The notes: generated from the letters alone by a model not told the origin. Counted from the first letter of the stretch, positions 6,702 to 14,112 are shown. The stretch is DNA of 17,092 bases from Collinsella aerofaciens (GCA_030826265.1 JAPJOH010000037.1:352-17443), one strand, 5' to 3'. Numbers and translations: made by a program.

Positions 6702-7802
6702 ATGGCTGCAATTTTCAATAGCCCCAGCAAGTACATCCAGGGTCCGGACGAGCTGGCCAAGCTCGGCTCCTATGTCGAGCCGCTCGGCGCTAAGGCCCTC
6801 GTCATCGTGACGCCTTCGGGCAAGAAGCGCGTCGGTGCCAAGATCGAGGGCGGCTTTGCCGAGGCTAAGGCCGAGCTGCTGTTTGAGGATTTTAACGGCG
6901 AGTGCTCCAAGGGCGAGGTCGATCGCCTGGTTGCGCTCGCTCGCGACAACGGTTGCGATATCGTCGTCGGCGTCGGTGGCGGCAAGATCCTCGACACCGC
7001 GAAGGCCGTCGCCTACTACCTGGAGTCCCCGGTTATCATTTGCCCCACCATTGCTTCGACCGATGCCCCGTGTTCGGCGCTTTCGGTGCTTTATACCGAT
7101 GACGGCCAGTTCGACAAGTACCTCTTCCTTAAGGCAAACCCCAATATTGTCCTTATGGATACGACGGTTATCGCGGCGAGCCCGGTGCGCCTGACGGTTT
7201 CCGGCATGGGCGATGCGCTCGCAACCTATTTCGAGGCCCAGGCAACGCACGATGCCGACGGCGGCACCTGCGCTGGCGGCAAGGGCGGCATGGCCGGTCT
7301 GGCGCTTGCCAAGCTCTGCTACGAGACGCTTATGGCCGATGGCGTTAAGGCCAAGGTCGCGCTGGAGAAGGGTGCGCTCACGCCTGCCGTCGAGCATATC
7401 ATCGAGGCAAACACGCTGCTCTCCGGCATCGGCTTTGAGAGCTCGGGCCTTGCTGCTGCTCATGCCATCCACAATGGCCTGACGATGCTGCCCGAGTGCC
7501 ACGGCATGTATCACGGCGAGAAGGTCGCCTTTGGCACTATCGTCCAGCTGGTACTCGAGGATGCTCCGACTGAGAAACTCGAGGAAGTCTTGGGCTTCTG
7601 CATTGAGCTGGGCCTGCCGGTCACGATGAAGGAACTTGGCGTTGCCGAGCTTACGCGCGAGCAGGCCATGATTGTTGCCGAGGCCGCCTGCGCACCCGAT
7701 GACACCATGTGCAACATGCCGTTTGAGGTGACGCCCGAGATGGTTGCAAACGCCATTCTGGGTGCCGACGCACTGGGTCACTACTATCTCATGGATGAGT
7801 AA
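6702..7802 (+). CDS. gldA: Glycerol dehydrogenase
   Basis: 366 aa. Zinc- and NAD-dependent oxidation of glycerol to dihydroxyacetone, or reduction of hydroxyacetone-type substrates, in the cytoplasm. Seen: NAD-binding GVGGGKILDTAK (90-101), substrate-side STDAPCSALS with D121, and the zinc ligands D171 (GMGDALAT), H254 (AAAHAIHNG) and H271 (YHGEKVAFG), at the same numbers as I recall for E. coli GldA. Length is normal for the family. The ribosome binding site is weak (GAGA/GGGA region), and the gene begins 21 nt after a terminator. It is followed by its own terminator and then by a divergent paralogue. Confidence 0.95.
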   Translation: MAAIFNSPSKYIQGPDELAKLGSYVEPLGAKALVIVTPSGKKRVGAKIEGGFAEAKAELLFEDFNGECSKGEVDRLVALARDNGCDIVVGVGGGKILDTAKAVAYYLESPVIICPTIASTDAPCSALSVLYTDDGQFDKYLFLKANPNIVLMDTTVIAASPVRLTVSGMGDALATYFEAQATHDADGGTCAGGKGGMAGLALAKLCYETLMADGVKAKVALEKGALTPAVEHIIEANTLLSGIGFESSGLAAAHAIHNGLTMLPECHGMYHGEKVAFGTIVQLVLEDAPTEKLEEVLGFCIELGLPVTMKELGVAELTREQAMIVAEAACAPDDTMCNMPFEVTPEMVANAILGADALGHYYLMDE

Positions 7803-7816
7803 ATCAAGCTAAGGAA

Positions 7817-7850
7817 GGGGCAAAGCCAACAGATGGCTTTGCCCCTTTTT
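7817..7850 (+). terminator. Terminator of gldA
   Basis: Perfect 12-bp stem GGGGCAAAGCCA (7817-7828) with TGGCTTTGCCCC (7834-7845), loop ACAGA, followed by TTTTT. Confidence 0.95.
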
Positions 7851-7855
7851 GCTAT

Positions 7856-7884
7856 GGTGCAAAGGGGTCAGGTTACTTTGCACC
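7856..7884 (+). repeat. Hairpin family member B
   Basis: GGTGCAAAG (7856-7864) and CTTTGCACC (7876-7884) form perfect 9-bp arms around an 11-nt loop GGGTCAGGTTA. It has no T-run and sits directly after the gldA terminator, so it is not needed as a terminator. Loop length and the GGG(A/T)C start match the hairpins at 511-545 (minus) and 15961-15989, while the arm sequence is unrelated to theirs. Confidence 0.7.
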
Positions 7885-7915
7885 AATCGTTGTTTGATGA
7901 AGGGCGGATTCTCGT

Positions 7916-8983
7916 ATGGCGCTTCCTGTGGTTTACGGCGGTCCCGGCCGGTATGTTCAGGGGCCGGGCGAACTGTCGCGTCAAGGCAAGTATTTGTCAT
8001 GGTTGGGCTGCGCTGCCTATGTCTTGTTTGACCAGGGCACCGAGGATCGGCTGTGCAGACAGATCGTCGATGGATTTCTGGACGACGATCTAAGCGAGCC
8101 GTTCTTTAAGATTTATGACGGTCCGTGTACGGAAGAGGCCGTTTTCGAAATGGCTAAGGAAGCCCAGGCCGAGTATTGCGACATGGTAGTGGGTATTGGC
8201 GGCGGCAAAATGCTCGATATCGCCAAGGCCGTTGCGTTTTATACCGAGTTGCCGTTGTGCGTATGCCCCACGGCGGCTTCGATGGACGGTCCGTGCAGCG
8301 CGATTTCGGTGCTGTATCACGAGGATGGGTCGTTCGACCGCTATCTGATGCTCGAGAAGAATCCAGACCTGGTCGTGGTCGATACCAACGTGGTCGCGTC
8401 AGCCCCGCTGCGTATGACGGTCGCTGGTATGGGCGATGCGCTGGCAACGTATTTCGAGGCGCGTTCGTGCGCCGCGGCGCACGGCGCCAACGAGCACGGT
8501 GGCGCACCGGGACACTTGGCCTTGGTTGCGGCTCGTGCCTGCTATGACACGCTTATGGAGTGCGGCGTCGCTGCCAAGCGCGATCTCAAAAAGGGCCGTA
8601 TATCGCCGGCGGTTGAGCGCCTGATCGAGTGCAATATTCTGCTCTCGGGTGTTGGCTTTGAGAGTGGTGGCCTAGCGCTTGCCCATGCCATAGCCAACGG
8701 CCTGACGATTCTGCCCGAGTGCAAGGCCATGCATGGTGAGGCCGTGGCATTTGGCCTGGTGGTGCAGCTGCGCCTGGAGCGTGCGCCCGAGCTTGATCAG
8801 GTGCTCGAGTTTTGCCAGCGCGTTGGTCTACCGACGACGCTCGCGGAGCTGGGACTTGGCGAGATTTCCGATACCGACCTGATGAGCGTTGCGGATGCGG
8901 TCTTTAGAAACGAGCGCAATATGGCCAACGAGCAGGCCAAGGTGACCAAACAGAAGCTCGTGCAGCTCATGTGCGAGGCATAG
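7916..8983 (+). CDS. Glycerol-dehydrogenase-like protein (divergent gldA paralogue)
   Basis: 355 aa, clearly related to the preceding gldA from end to end. NAD site VVGIGGGKMLDIAK (91-104) and the three zinc ligands D174, H257 and H273 are kept, so it is probably an active metal-dependent dehydrogenase. Differences near the active site: STDAP becomes SMDGP, HAIHNG becomes HAIANG, and the stretch between the two zinc histidines is one residue shorter. These suggest a substrate other than glycerol, perhaps another polyol or hydroxyketone. The start ATG is preceded by AAGGGCGG; an alignment with GldA also supports MALPVVYGGPGRYVQGP as the N-terminus. Codon use is less biased than in the two genes before it. 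No terminator is visible after the stop. Confidence 0.9.
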   Translation: MALPVVYGGPGRYVQGPGELSRQGKYLSWLGCAAYVLFDQGTEDRLCRQIVDGFLDDDLSEPFFKIYDGPCTEEAVFEMAKEAQAEYCDMVVGIGGGKMLDIAKAVAFYTELPLCVCPTAASMDGPCSAISVLYHEDGSFDRYLMLEKNPDLVVVDTNVVASAPLRMTVAGMGDALATYFEARSCAAAHGANEHGGAPGHLALVAARACYDTLMECGVAAKRDLKKGRISPAVERLIECNILLSGVGFESGGLALAHAIANGLTILPECKAMHGEAVAFGLVVQLRLERAPELDQVLEFCQRVGLPTTLAELGLGEISDTDLMSVADAVFRNERNMANEQAKVTKQKLVQLMCEA

Positions 8984-9133
8984 CTTGGCGCTTGATTGAC
9001 CTTGTGCAATCGGGGCGGCGATAGGCCATGGGTTATTTCCCTCAAGGTGCACCGCGTGTAATTTGCCCGAGGTGTGGGCCGATAGCGTATCATTATCTCT
9101 TGCTTGTTTGCACTGCTCAGGGAGGGGCCGCGC

Positions 9134-10387
9134 ATGGCGCAGGAACACGATCTGTTTGATGACATTATCGAGATCAGCAAGGGTTTCGACTTTCTTAAAA
9201 ACCCGCTTGGCGGCGTGACCGATGCACTCGATCCCTCGGCGCCGCAGTGGAATCCTGCCGACTACAAGGAGCGTCCGCGCGGCAACACCATTCCGTGCCT
9301 GACCTGCAAAAACGAAAAGAGCGGCTGCACCGCGTGCATGGACGTGTGCCCGGTCAACGCTATCGAGGTCGAGGAAGACGCCATCGAGATCCTCGACTCC
9401 TGTCGCAAGTGCGGCCTGTGCGCCGCTGCCTGTCCGACCGAGGCAATCATCTCGCCGCGCCTGGCGCCCAAAAACCTGTATGACGATATCGTCTCTGCTG
9501 CTACGAGCCACGAGACCGCCTACGTTACCTGCACGCGCGCCCTTAAGCGCATGCCGCGCGAAAACGAAGTCGTCGTTGCCTGCGTGGGCGATATTACGGC
9601 GGAGACCTGGTTCTCGGTACTGGCCGACTATCCCAACGTGAGTGTGTACCTGCCGTTGGGCGTGTGCGATAAATGCCGCAACACCGGCGGTGAGGACATT
9701 CTTGGCGAGGCGATTGCGAAGGCCGAAGAGTGGTCTGGCACGGGTATGGGCCTAGAGGTCGACCCCAAGAGCCTCAAGTGCCATAAGCGCCGCGAGTACG
9801 AGCGCAAGGAGTACATGGAAAAGATTGCCCGCACCACGGGCCTAACGGTGACCAAGCTCAATCCGGCGACGGCGGCGCTGGCCTCGGTGACGCAGAAGTT
9901 GAAGGCTCACCGTCACCAGATCACGCAGCTCGAGCGCACGCTCAACACCATGTGCGGCACCACGACGACCAAGCGTCGCCGTTCGCTCACGCACGGGCGG
10001 CAGCTGGTGCTCTCGACGCTGCAGCACCACCCCGAGCTTGCCCAGAATATGCAGGTGAGCACACCGGAATGCGATTTTGACAAGTGCACGTCGTGCGGCG
10101 AGTGCGTCAACGTGTGCCCCACGTTTGCCTGCGATTTGGTGGGAAGCGGTCGCTTTGCATTGGAGTCCACGTATTGCCTAGGTTGCGGAGCCTGCGTCAA
10201 GGTGTGCCCCGAGCATGCGCTCAAGCTGGTCGAGCACGATGCGTCCAATCTGGTCGTTGTCGACCCCGAGGCCGAGGAAAAGGCCGCTCAGAAGGCCAAG
10301 GCCCACGAAGAGGCCCAGAAGGCCAAGGCCGAGGCAAAGGCCAAGCTTGACAAGATGCTCGATCAGGTGGAGAAGCTCGCGGACTAG
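9134..10387 (+). CDS. Four-cluster [4Fe-4S] ferredoxin-like protein
   Basis: 417 aa. The start MAQEHD is chosen for GGAGG 8 nt upstream. Two cluster motifs lie near the N-terminus: an unusual one, C55-x2-C58-x6-C65-x2-C68-x3-C72-P, and a standard one, C90-x2-C93-x2-C96-x3-C100-P. Two standard motifs lie near the C-terminus (C318/321/324/328 and C348/351/354/358). The middle part (120-250) has VVVACVGDITAETWF and a GVCDKC pair, like the linker domain of some electron-carrier subunits, then a basic stretch. The tail from about residue 375 is an Ala/Lys/Glu-rich helix, probably a coiled coil. There is no signal peptide or membrane segment. It probably passes electrons between soluble redox enzymes; the partner is unknown. 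No oxidoreductase subunit gene is adjacent. Confidence 0.85.
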   Translation: MAQEHDLFDDIIEISKGFDFLKNPLGGVTDALDPSAPQWNPADYKERPRGNTIPCLTCKNEKSGCTACMDVCPVNAIEVEEDAIEILDSCRKCGLCAAACPTEAIISPRLAPKNLYDDIVSAATSHETAYVTCTRALKRMPRENEVVVACVGDITAETWFSVLADYPNVSVYLPLGVCDKCRNTGGEDILGEAIAKAEEWSGTGMGLEVDPKSLKCHKRREYERKEYMEKIARTTGLTVTKLNPATAALASVTQKLKAHRHQITQLERTLNTMCGTTTTKRRRSLTHGRQLVLSTLQHHPELAQNMQVSTPECDFDKCTSCGECVNVCPTFACDLVGSGRFALESTYCLGCGACVKVCPEHALKLVEHDASNLVVVDPEAEEKAAQKAKAHEEAQKAKAEAKAKLDKMLDQVEKLAD

Positions 10388-10458
10388 TCAGCGAGCTCTA
10401 TCTCTGCTTCATTTGCGCCGCCGTGGTGTCCGGATTCGCCCGGATGCTGCGGCGGCGC

Positions 10459-10470
10459 TATACTTATACT
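10459..10470 (+). promoter_or_regulatory. Candidate ychF promoter (-10 region)
   Basis: Two abutting TATACT boxes (10459-10464, 10465-10470), each five of six to the -10 consensus; neither has a good -35 at normal spacing. Transcription would start around 10477, giving a short leader of about 25 nt with AAGGAG before the GTG start. Confidence 0.4.
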
Positions 10471-10500
10471 GTTTGAAGTACTGTACCAAAAGGAGCTGTC

Positions 10501-11577
10501 GTGTCCCTTTCCATCGGTATCGTGGGCCTGCCCAACGTGGGCAAGTCGACGCTGTTCACCGCGCTTACCAAAAAGACCGGCCTTGCCGCCAACTACCCGT
10601 TTGCCACGATCGACCCCAACGTGGGTATCGTCGATGTGCCCGATAGCCGCCTGCAAAAGCTCGCCGACATCGTTAACCCCGGCCGCATTGTGCCGGCGAC
10701 GGTCGAGTTCGTCGACATCGCTGGCCTGGTGAAGGGTGCCAACGAAGGCGAGGGCCTGGGCAACCAGTTCTTGGCAAACATCCGCGAGACCGACGCCATC
10801 TGCGAGGTCGTGCGCTACTTTAAGGACCCCAACGTCATGCGTGAGGTGGGCCGCACGGGCGAGTTTGTCGATCCCGCCGGCGATGCCGACACCATCATGA
10901 CCGAGCTCATCCTGGCCGACATGGGCACGCTCGAGAAGCAGCTGCCCAAGCTCGAGAAGGAGGCCAAGCGCGACAAAGAGCTCATGCCCAAGTTCGAGGT
11001 GGCCAAGCGCCTGCTCGCTTGGCTCAACGAGGGCAAGCGAGCCGCGTCCATGGAGATGACCGACGAGGAGCGTGCCGCCGCCAAGGGCCTGTTCCTGCTC
11101 ACTATGAAGCCCATTCTGTACGTGGCCAACGTGGACGAGGATATGCTCAACGAGGACCTGGCGCCCATCGATGGCGTCAAGCCGTTGCCCATCTGCGCCA
11201 AGATTGAGGCCGAGCTTTCCGAGCTCGATTCCGAGGACGCCGCCGACTACCTGGAGAGCTTGGGCCTGGAGCAGCCCGGTCTGGACGTGCTCGCGCAGGC
11301 GGCCTATAAGCTGCTCGGTCTGCAGTCGTTCTTTACGGCCGGCGAGATGGAGGTCAAGGCCTGGACGGTTCGTCAGGGCGCGACCGCCCCGCAGGCCGCC
11401 GGCGTCATCCACACCGATTTTGAGCGCGGCTTTATTAAGGCCGAGGTCATTGGCTATGATGACTACATCGAGCTCGGCGGTGAGCAGGGCGCCAAGGCCG
11501 CCGGCAAACTGCGTATTGAGGGCAAGGACTATGTCATGGCCGATGGCGACGTCGTGCACTTCCGCTTTAACGTGTAA
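10501..11577 (+). CDS. ychF: Redox-regulated ATPase YchF (OLA1 family)
   Basis: 358 aa, Obg-related P-loop NTPase that binds ATP rather than GTP in characterised members and associates with ribosomes. Seen: G1 motif GLPNVGKST (9-17), DIAGLVKGANEGEGLGNQFL around G3, NVDE in place of the GTP-specific NKxD, a helical coiled-coil insertion (about 130-185), and the C-terminal TGS domain ending DGDVVHFRFNV. Length is typical for the family. The start is GTG, with AAGGAG 5 nt upstream. A small membrane-protein gene follows 11 bp downstream and is probably co-transcribed. Confidence 0.97.
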   Translation: MSLSIGIVGLPNVGKSTLFTALTKKTGLAANYPFATIDPNVGIVDVPDSRLQKLADIVNPGRIVPATVEFVDIAGLVKGANEGEGLGNQFLANIRETDAICEVVRYFKDPNVMREVGRTGEFVDPAGDADTIMTELILADMGTLEKQLPKLEKEAKRDKELMPKFEVAKRLLAWLNEGKRAASMEMTDEERAAAKGLFLLTMKPILYVANVDEDMLNEDLAPIDGVKPLPICAKIEAELSELDSEDAADYLESLGLEQPGLDVLAQAAYKLLGLQSFFTAGEMEVKAWTVRQGATAPQAAGVIHTDFERGFIKAEVIGYDDYIELGGEQGAKAAGKLRIEGKDYVMADGDVVHFRFNV

Positions 11578-11588
11578 GGGCGACGCAT

Positions 11589-11972
11589 ATGTTTAAATAC
11601 GGCAAAAAAGCTGGCTACATGGGTATTGCGCTGCTCGTACTTGCGGTGATTCCGCTGGTGGTCGCAGCGTGCGTTATCCCCAACATTGGTCCCGAGGTGG
11701 CAACGAAGTTTAACGCCGCCGGCGAGGTGACGCGCTGGGGCAAGAGCTACGAGTTGCTGGCGCTGCCGGTGCTCAACCTGCTGCTGAGCGTGGCGACATA
11801 CTTTACGGCGGGACGTCAAGCTAAAAACAATGATGACTCCGCCGCCATGGCGCGCATCGTGTGCGAACGCTACCTGCGCAACGGTTGCATCACGGGTGTG
11901 TTCCTCAACGTGATCAACGTTTACTTTATGTACTCGGCGATTACCGGAACGGGCTTTGGCTTTGGTTTCTAG
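11589..11972 (+). CDS. Small DUF1648 membrane protein
   Basis: 127 aa with three predicted membrane helices (about 10-30, 54-74, 99-118). The segment between helices 1 and 2, VATKFNAAGEVTRWGKSYE, is the DUF1648 signature found in SdpI-like and other small membrane proteins; the role of this stand-alone form is unknown. Its start lies 11 bp after the ychF stop, with AAGGG as a modest ribosome binding site, so it depends on ychF transcription. It converges on the next gene with 9 bp between the stop codons and no visible terminator. The C-terminus ends in a Gly/Phe-rich tail. Confidence 0.8.
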   Translation: MFKYGKKAGYMGIALLVLAVIPLVVAACVIPNIGPEVATKFNAAGEVTRWGKSYELLALPVLNLLLSVATYFTAGRQAKNNDDSAAMARIVCERYLRNGCITGVFLNVINVYFMYSAITGTGFGFGF

Positions 11973-11981
11973 CTTGTCCTT

Positions 11982-12371
11982 TTAGGCAACGAGTCTGCAC
12001 ACATATTCGATAGCTGCTGCGAGGCCGCCGCTCGATCGTGGTTTAAAGACCATGTCGGCGGCGGCCTCGTTTTCGTATCCGGCGCCGCGAAGGGCGAGTG
12101 CGATGCCGGCTTCCAGGAGAAGGGGCAGGCCACGCTGGCTGGTTGCGATTACGGCAGTCTGATTGAGCGAGCAGCTGTGCGCTTGGCATTGGATGGCAAG
12201 TTCGCCTTGCGTCGGGCAGGGGACCAGAACGGCGGCGACGCGACTTGATAGCAATGTAAATGCTGTGCGCTCATCGGGCGAAAGGCATTCAGCTTCAACG
12301 ACGACGAGCTTGGGCGGTGCGCTGTTTGTGCGAAGCGTGGCTCGGTACATGCGGACCGAAGAACCCGACAT
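11982..12371 (-). CDS. Small protein resembling a catalytically dead Cof-type HAD C-terminal domain
   Basis: 129 aa, soluble. Start ATG with GGAG 6 nt upstream. The last 75 residues follow the pattern of Cof-type HAD phosphatases from motif III to the end: QGELA where the family has KGxAL, then AVIATSQRGLPLLLEAGIAL where the family has GDSxND followed by LPML..AG, then ALRGAGYENEAAADMVF and GGLAAAIEYV. The catalytic residues are replaced: Lys by Q55, and the GDxxND positions by A76, T77, R80 and G81. The N-terminal Rossmann core with the nucleophilic Asp is absent. So it could be a binding or sensing remnant, or a coincidental likeness. It is divergent from an XRE regulator across a palindrome and so is probably regulated by it. 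Confidence 0.7.
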   Translation of the reverse strand: MSGSSVRMYRATLRTNSAPPKLVVVEAECLSPDERTAFTLLSSRVAAVLVPCPTQGELAIQCQAHSCSLNQTAVIATSQRGLPLLLEAGIALALRGAGYENEAAADMVFKPRSSGGLAAAIEYVCRLVA

Positions 12372-12394
12372 AGAAAACTCCTGTGTATTCGGGA

Positions 12395-12418
12395 AAACGT
12401 AAACTATAGTTTACGTTT
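12395..12418. promoter_or_regulatory. Perfect 24-bp palindrome, operator with overlapping divergent -10 boxes
   Basis: AAACGTAAACTA at 12395-12406 is followed by its exact reverse complement at 12407-12418. The centre reads TATAGT on both strands (plus 12405-12410, minus 12408-12403), so a symmetric pair of -10 boxes lies inside the palindrome. It is between the divergent HAD-like gene and the XRE gene, the expected place for an autorepressor operator. No good -35 is seen on either side. Confidence 0.8.
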
Positions 12419-12447
12419 ATGTTCGGCTCCATTTCAAACTCGGCTGC

Positions 12448-12666
12448 ATGGACGAACGTGCGAAACAGATTCTTGGCAGGCGGGTCGAAGAGACGCGCAG
12501 GGACCTTGGTATCTCCAAGGTTGATTTTTGTGTGGCGACAGGAATCAGCCGACCCTACCTCGACCGAATCGAAGATGGGACGGCAAATTTCACGCTCAAG
12601 GTTCTATTTAAGATCGCGCCCGCACTCGGCATGACGGTGTCAGAACTTCTCGAGGGTATCGAATAG
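12448..12666 (+). CDS. XRE-family helix-turn-helix regulator
   Basis: 72 aa. Almost entirely one Cro/C1-type DNA-binding domain: ETRRDLGISKVDFCVATGIS with the recognition helix in SRPYLDRIEDG (about 22-44), then the usual closing helices LFKIAPALGMTVSELLEGI. There is no effector or protease domain, so it probably acts as a simple dimeric repressor. The start ATG lacks a Shine-Dalgarno sequence, and no other in-frame start exists before an upstream stop at 12400, so low translation is likely. It is divergent from the HAD-like gene, with the 24-bp palindrome between them as its probable operator. Confidence 0.9.
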   Translation: MDERAKQILGRRVEETRRDLGISKVDFCVATGISRPYLDRIEDGTANFTLKVLFKIAPALGMTVSELLEGIE

Positions 12667-12701
12667 GGCGTTCCCCCGCTGTATTTGACGCTCTTTGGGC
12701 G

Positions 12702-12743
12702 GGTCCCCCTGGTTGCGATGTGCAAAATCGCGAGTATTCAGCA
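12702..12743 (-). repeat. Inverted repeat, left arm
   Basis: Read on minus: TGCTGAATACTC, then CGATTTTGCAC, a short gap and AGGGGGACC. It matches the right arm at 12907-12945 in opposite orientation, with a few substitutions and gaps. Confidence 0.6.
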
Positions 12744-12906
12744 CCAGTTCGGCCGTAGATGGTAGCTCGAGCGGCTGGCTTTGCCTTTTTGACAGTAGAT
12801 AATCCACACGCTAAATAAAAATGAGGAATAAATATTTACTAAACGGACCCTTCGTCCTAAAAGTTCGTCTAATAATCGGCCGATTCTATGCGTCCGGAGG
12901 AGAAAT

Positions 12907-12945
12907 TGCAGAATACTCCGATTTTTGCACGGCCCGAGGGGGACC
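12907..12945 (+). repeat. Inverted repeat, right arm
   Basis: Read on plus: TGCAGAATACTC, then CGATTTTTGCAC, a short gap and GAGGGGGACC. It pairs with 12702-12743, enclosing about 160 bp of mostly AT-rich DNA. Confidence 0.6.
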
Positions 12946-12987
12946 ACCTGTCGTTTAAGGCTGCGATAAGTGGAGCTGCCTTAGGGA

Positions 12988-14001
12988 TTACGCCATCGGG
13001 ATGCGGTCGTGGTTGACTTGGCTGTAGAACAGGCGCTGAATCTCGGCCGCATCACGTGACTGGCCGAGTGCCCACATGGTTTTGGCCACGAGCGTCTCGG
13101 TGGTCATGTCATCGCCGCGCAGGATGCCCGGATGATCGGCGTAAGCACGGCCGACCTCATAAACACCCAGGTCAAGGCCCTCCTCGGGGACCTGCGTGGT
13201 CATAACGACGGTGCGACCCGAATCGACCCAGCGGAAAATTGCCTCTTGGAACGACTCGCCCGACTCGCCAAACTCGGGGATACCGCCAATGCCAAAGGTC
13301 TCCAGAATCACGGCGTCGTAGCTGTCGGCAAGGGCGTCGAGGATGCCCGGGTTCACGCCGGGCGTAAGCTTGAGTACAAATACGCGCGGGTCGATGCTGT
13401 CGAAGAAACGCACCGGGTTTTCGCCCTGATGCGTGCCGTGAAGCCCGTTGCGCACGATACGGTCATTGCGGATGTAGGCAATGGGCGGATAGTTGACGCT
13501 AATGAATGCGTTGAAGCTCATGGTGCGCTGCTTGCGGGCGCGCGTACCGGCAATGGCGACGCCGCCAAACACAATCGACACATCGTGCGAATGCTCGTCG
13601 AGTGCATAGAGCAGGCTCTGGTACAGGTTGAGCTTGGCGTCGGTAAAGGGATTGCCCATGGGCTTTTGCGAGCCGGTGAGCACGATGGGCTTGGGGCTGT
13701 CCTGAATCAGGTAGGAAAGCGCTGCTGCGGTGTAGCTCATGGTGTCAGTGCCGTGCAGAATCACGAAGCCGTCGTGGTCGGCATAACCCTCGACAATGAC
13801 GTCGCGGATACGCATCCAGTCGCTCGGGCGCATGTTGGTGCTGTCGATGTTCATGGGCTGCACCACGTCGAGCTCGCAGAGACCCGAGATCTCGGGGACA
13901 CTCTGGGCGAGCTCCTCACCGGTCAGGGCGGGGGAGAGGCCGTTGCCGTCCTCGGTCGATGCGATGGTGCCGCCCGTGGCGATGAGAAGGATGCGCTTCA
14001 T
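12988..14001 (-). CDS. ansA: L-asparaginase, type I
   Basis: 337 aa; hydrolyses L-asparagine to aspartate and ammonia in the cytoplasm. Seen: N-terminal ATGGTIAS with nucleophile T12, the DSTNM motif (53-57), HGTDTMSYTAAAL with D86 (83-95), LTGSQKPM (108-115) and the GGIP segment in the C-terminal domain. There is no signal peptide, in line with the type I form. The ATG at 14001 (MKRILLIATGG) is chosen because AGGA lies 8 nt upstream and the family starts here; the longer frame adds 24 unrelated residues. Divergent from guaA. A TGTAA-N7-TAACA site upstream (14096-14112) may link it to nitrogen supply. Confidence 0.95.
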   Translation of the reverse strand: MKRILLIATGGTIASTEDGNGLSPALTGEELAQSVPEISGLCELDVVQPMNIDSTNMRPSDWMRIRDVIVEGYADHDGFVILHGTDTMSYTAAALSYLIQDSPKPIVLTGSQKPMGNPFTDAKLNLYQSLLYALDEHSHDVSIVFGGVAIAGTRARKQRTMSFNAFISVNYPPIAYIRNDRIVRNGLHGTHQGENPVRFFDSIDPRVFVLKLTPGVNPGILDALADSYDAVILETFGIGGIPEFGESGESFQEAIFRWVDSGRTVVMTTQVPEEGLDLGVYEVGRAYADHPGILRGDDMTTETLVAKTMWALGQSRDAAEIQRLFYSQVNHDRIPMA

Positions 14002-14095
14002 GCTGGTATTCCTATCGTATTTGCCGCCGCAGAGGCGGGGTCGTTCGGCAGTATTGTGGCACAGGGCGTCCAATGTTCAAGCGTATTACATCATC

Positions 14096-14112
14096 TGTAA
14101 CGTCTGGTAACA
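14096..14112. promoter_or_regulatory. Candidate nitrogen-regulator box between ansA and guaA
   Basis: TGTAA, seven bases, TAACA: this fits the TGTNA-N7-TNACA pattern of Bacillus GlnR/TnrA sites. It also reads as two GTAAC direct repeats 10 bp apart, nearer to actinobacterial OmpR-type sites. A TTACA half-site at 14086-14090 is inverted relative to the first half. It lies 95 bp upstream of the ansA start. Confidence 0.35.

Larger units (their letters stand above)
12667..12987. other. 320-bp gene-free stretch with an AT-rich core
   Basis: Between the XRE gene and the end of ansA. It contains two inverted copies of a short repeat (12702-12743 and 12907-12945) around an AT-rich core (about 12785-12905) with TAAATATTTA and a small GGAC/GTCC hairpin. 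A TAAGGC/GCCTTA pair near 12956-12983 could be a weak ansA 3' structure but has no T-run. A 69-codon open frame on minus in the core has no ribosome binding site or family likeness, so no gene is called. Confidence 0.6.

Noticed and set aside
5188..7781. Long minus-strand open frames opposite the alcohol dehydrogenase (378 codons) and gldA (365 codons)
   Set aside because: Both mirror well-supported plus-strand enzymes and show no family features.
10384..11559. 391-codon open frame on minus, opposite ychF
   Set aside because: Antisense shadow of ychF with repetitive low-complexity composition and no recognisable motif.
12738..12947. 69-codon minus-strand open frame in the AT-rich core
   Set aside because: No ribosome binding site or family likeness, and its start lies inside the inverted-repeat arm.
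13132..14100. 322-codon plus-strand open frame opposite ansA
   Set aside because: ansA is certain from its catalytic motifs; the opposite frame is a shadow.
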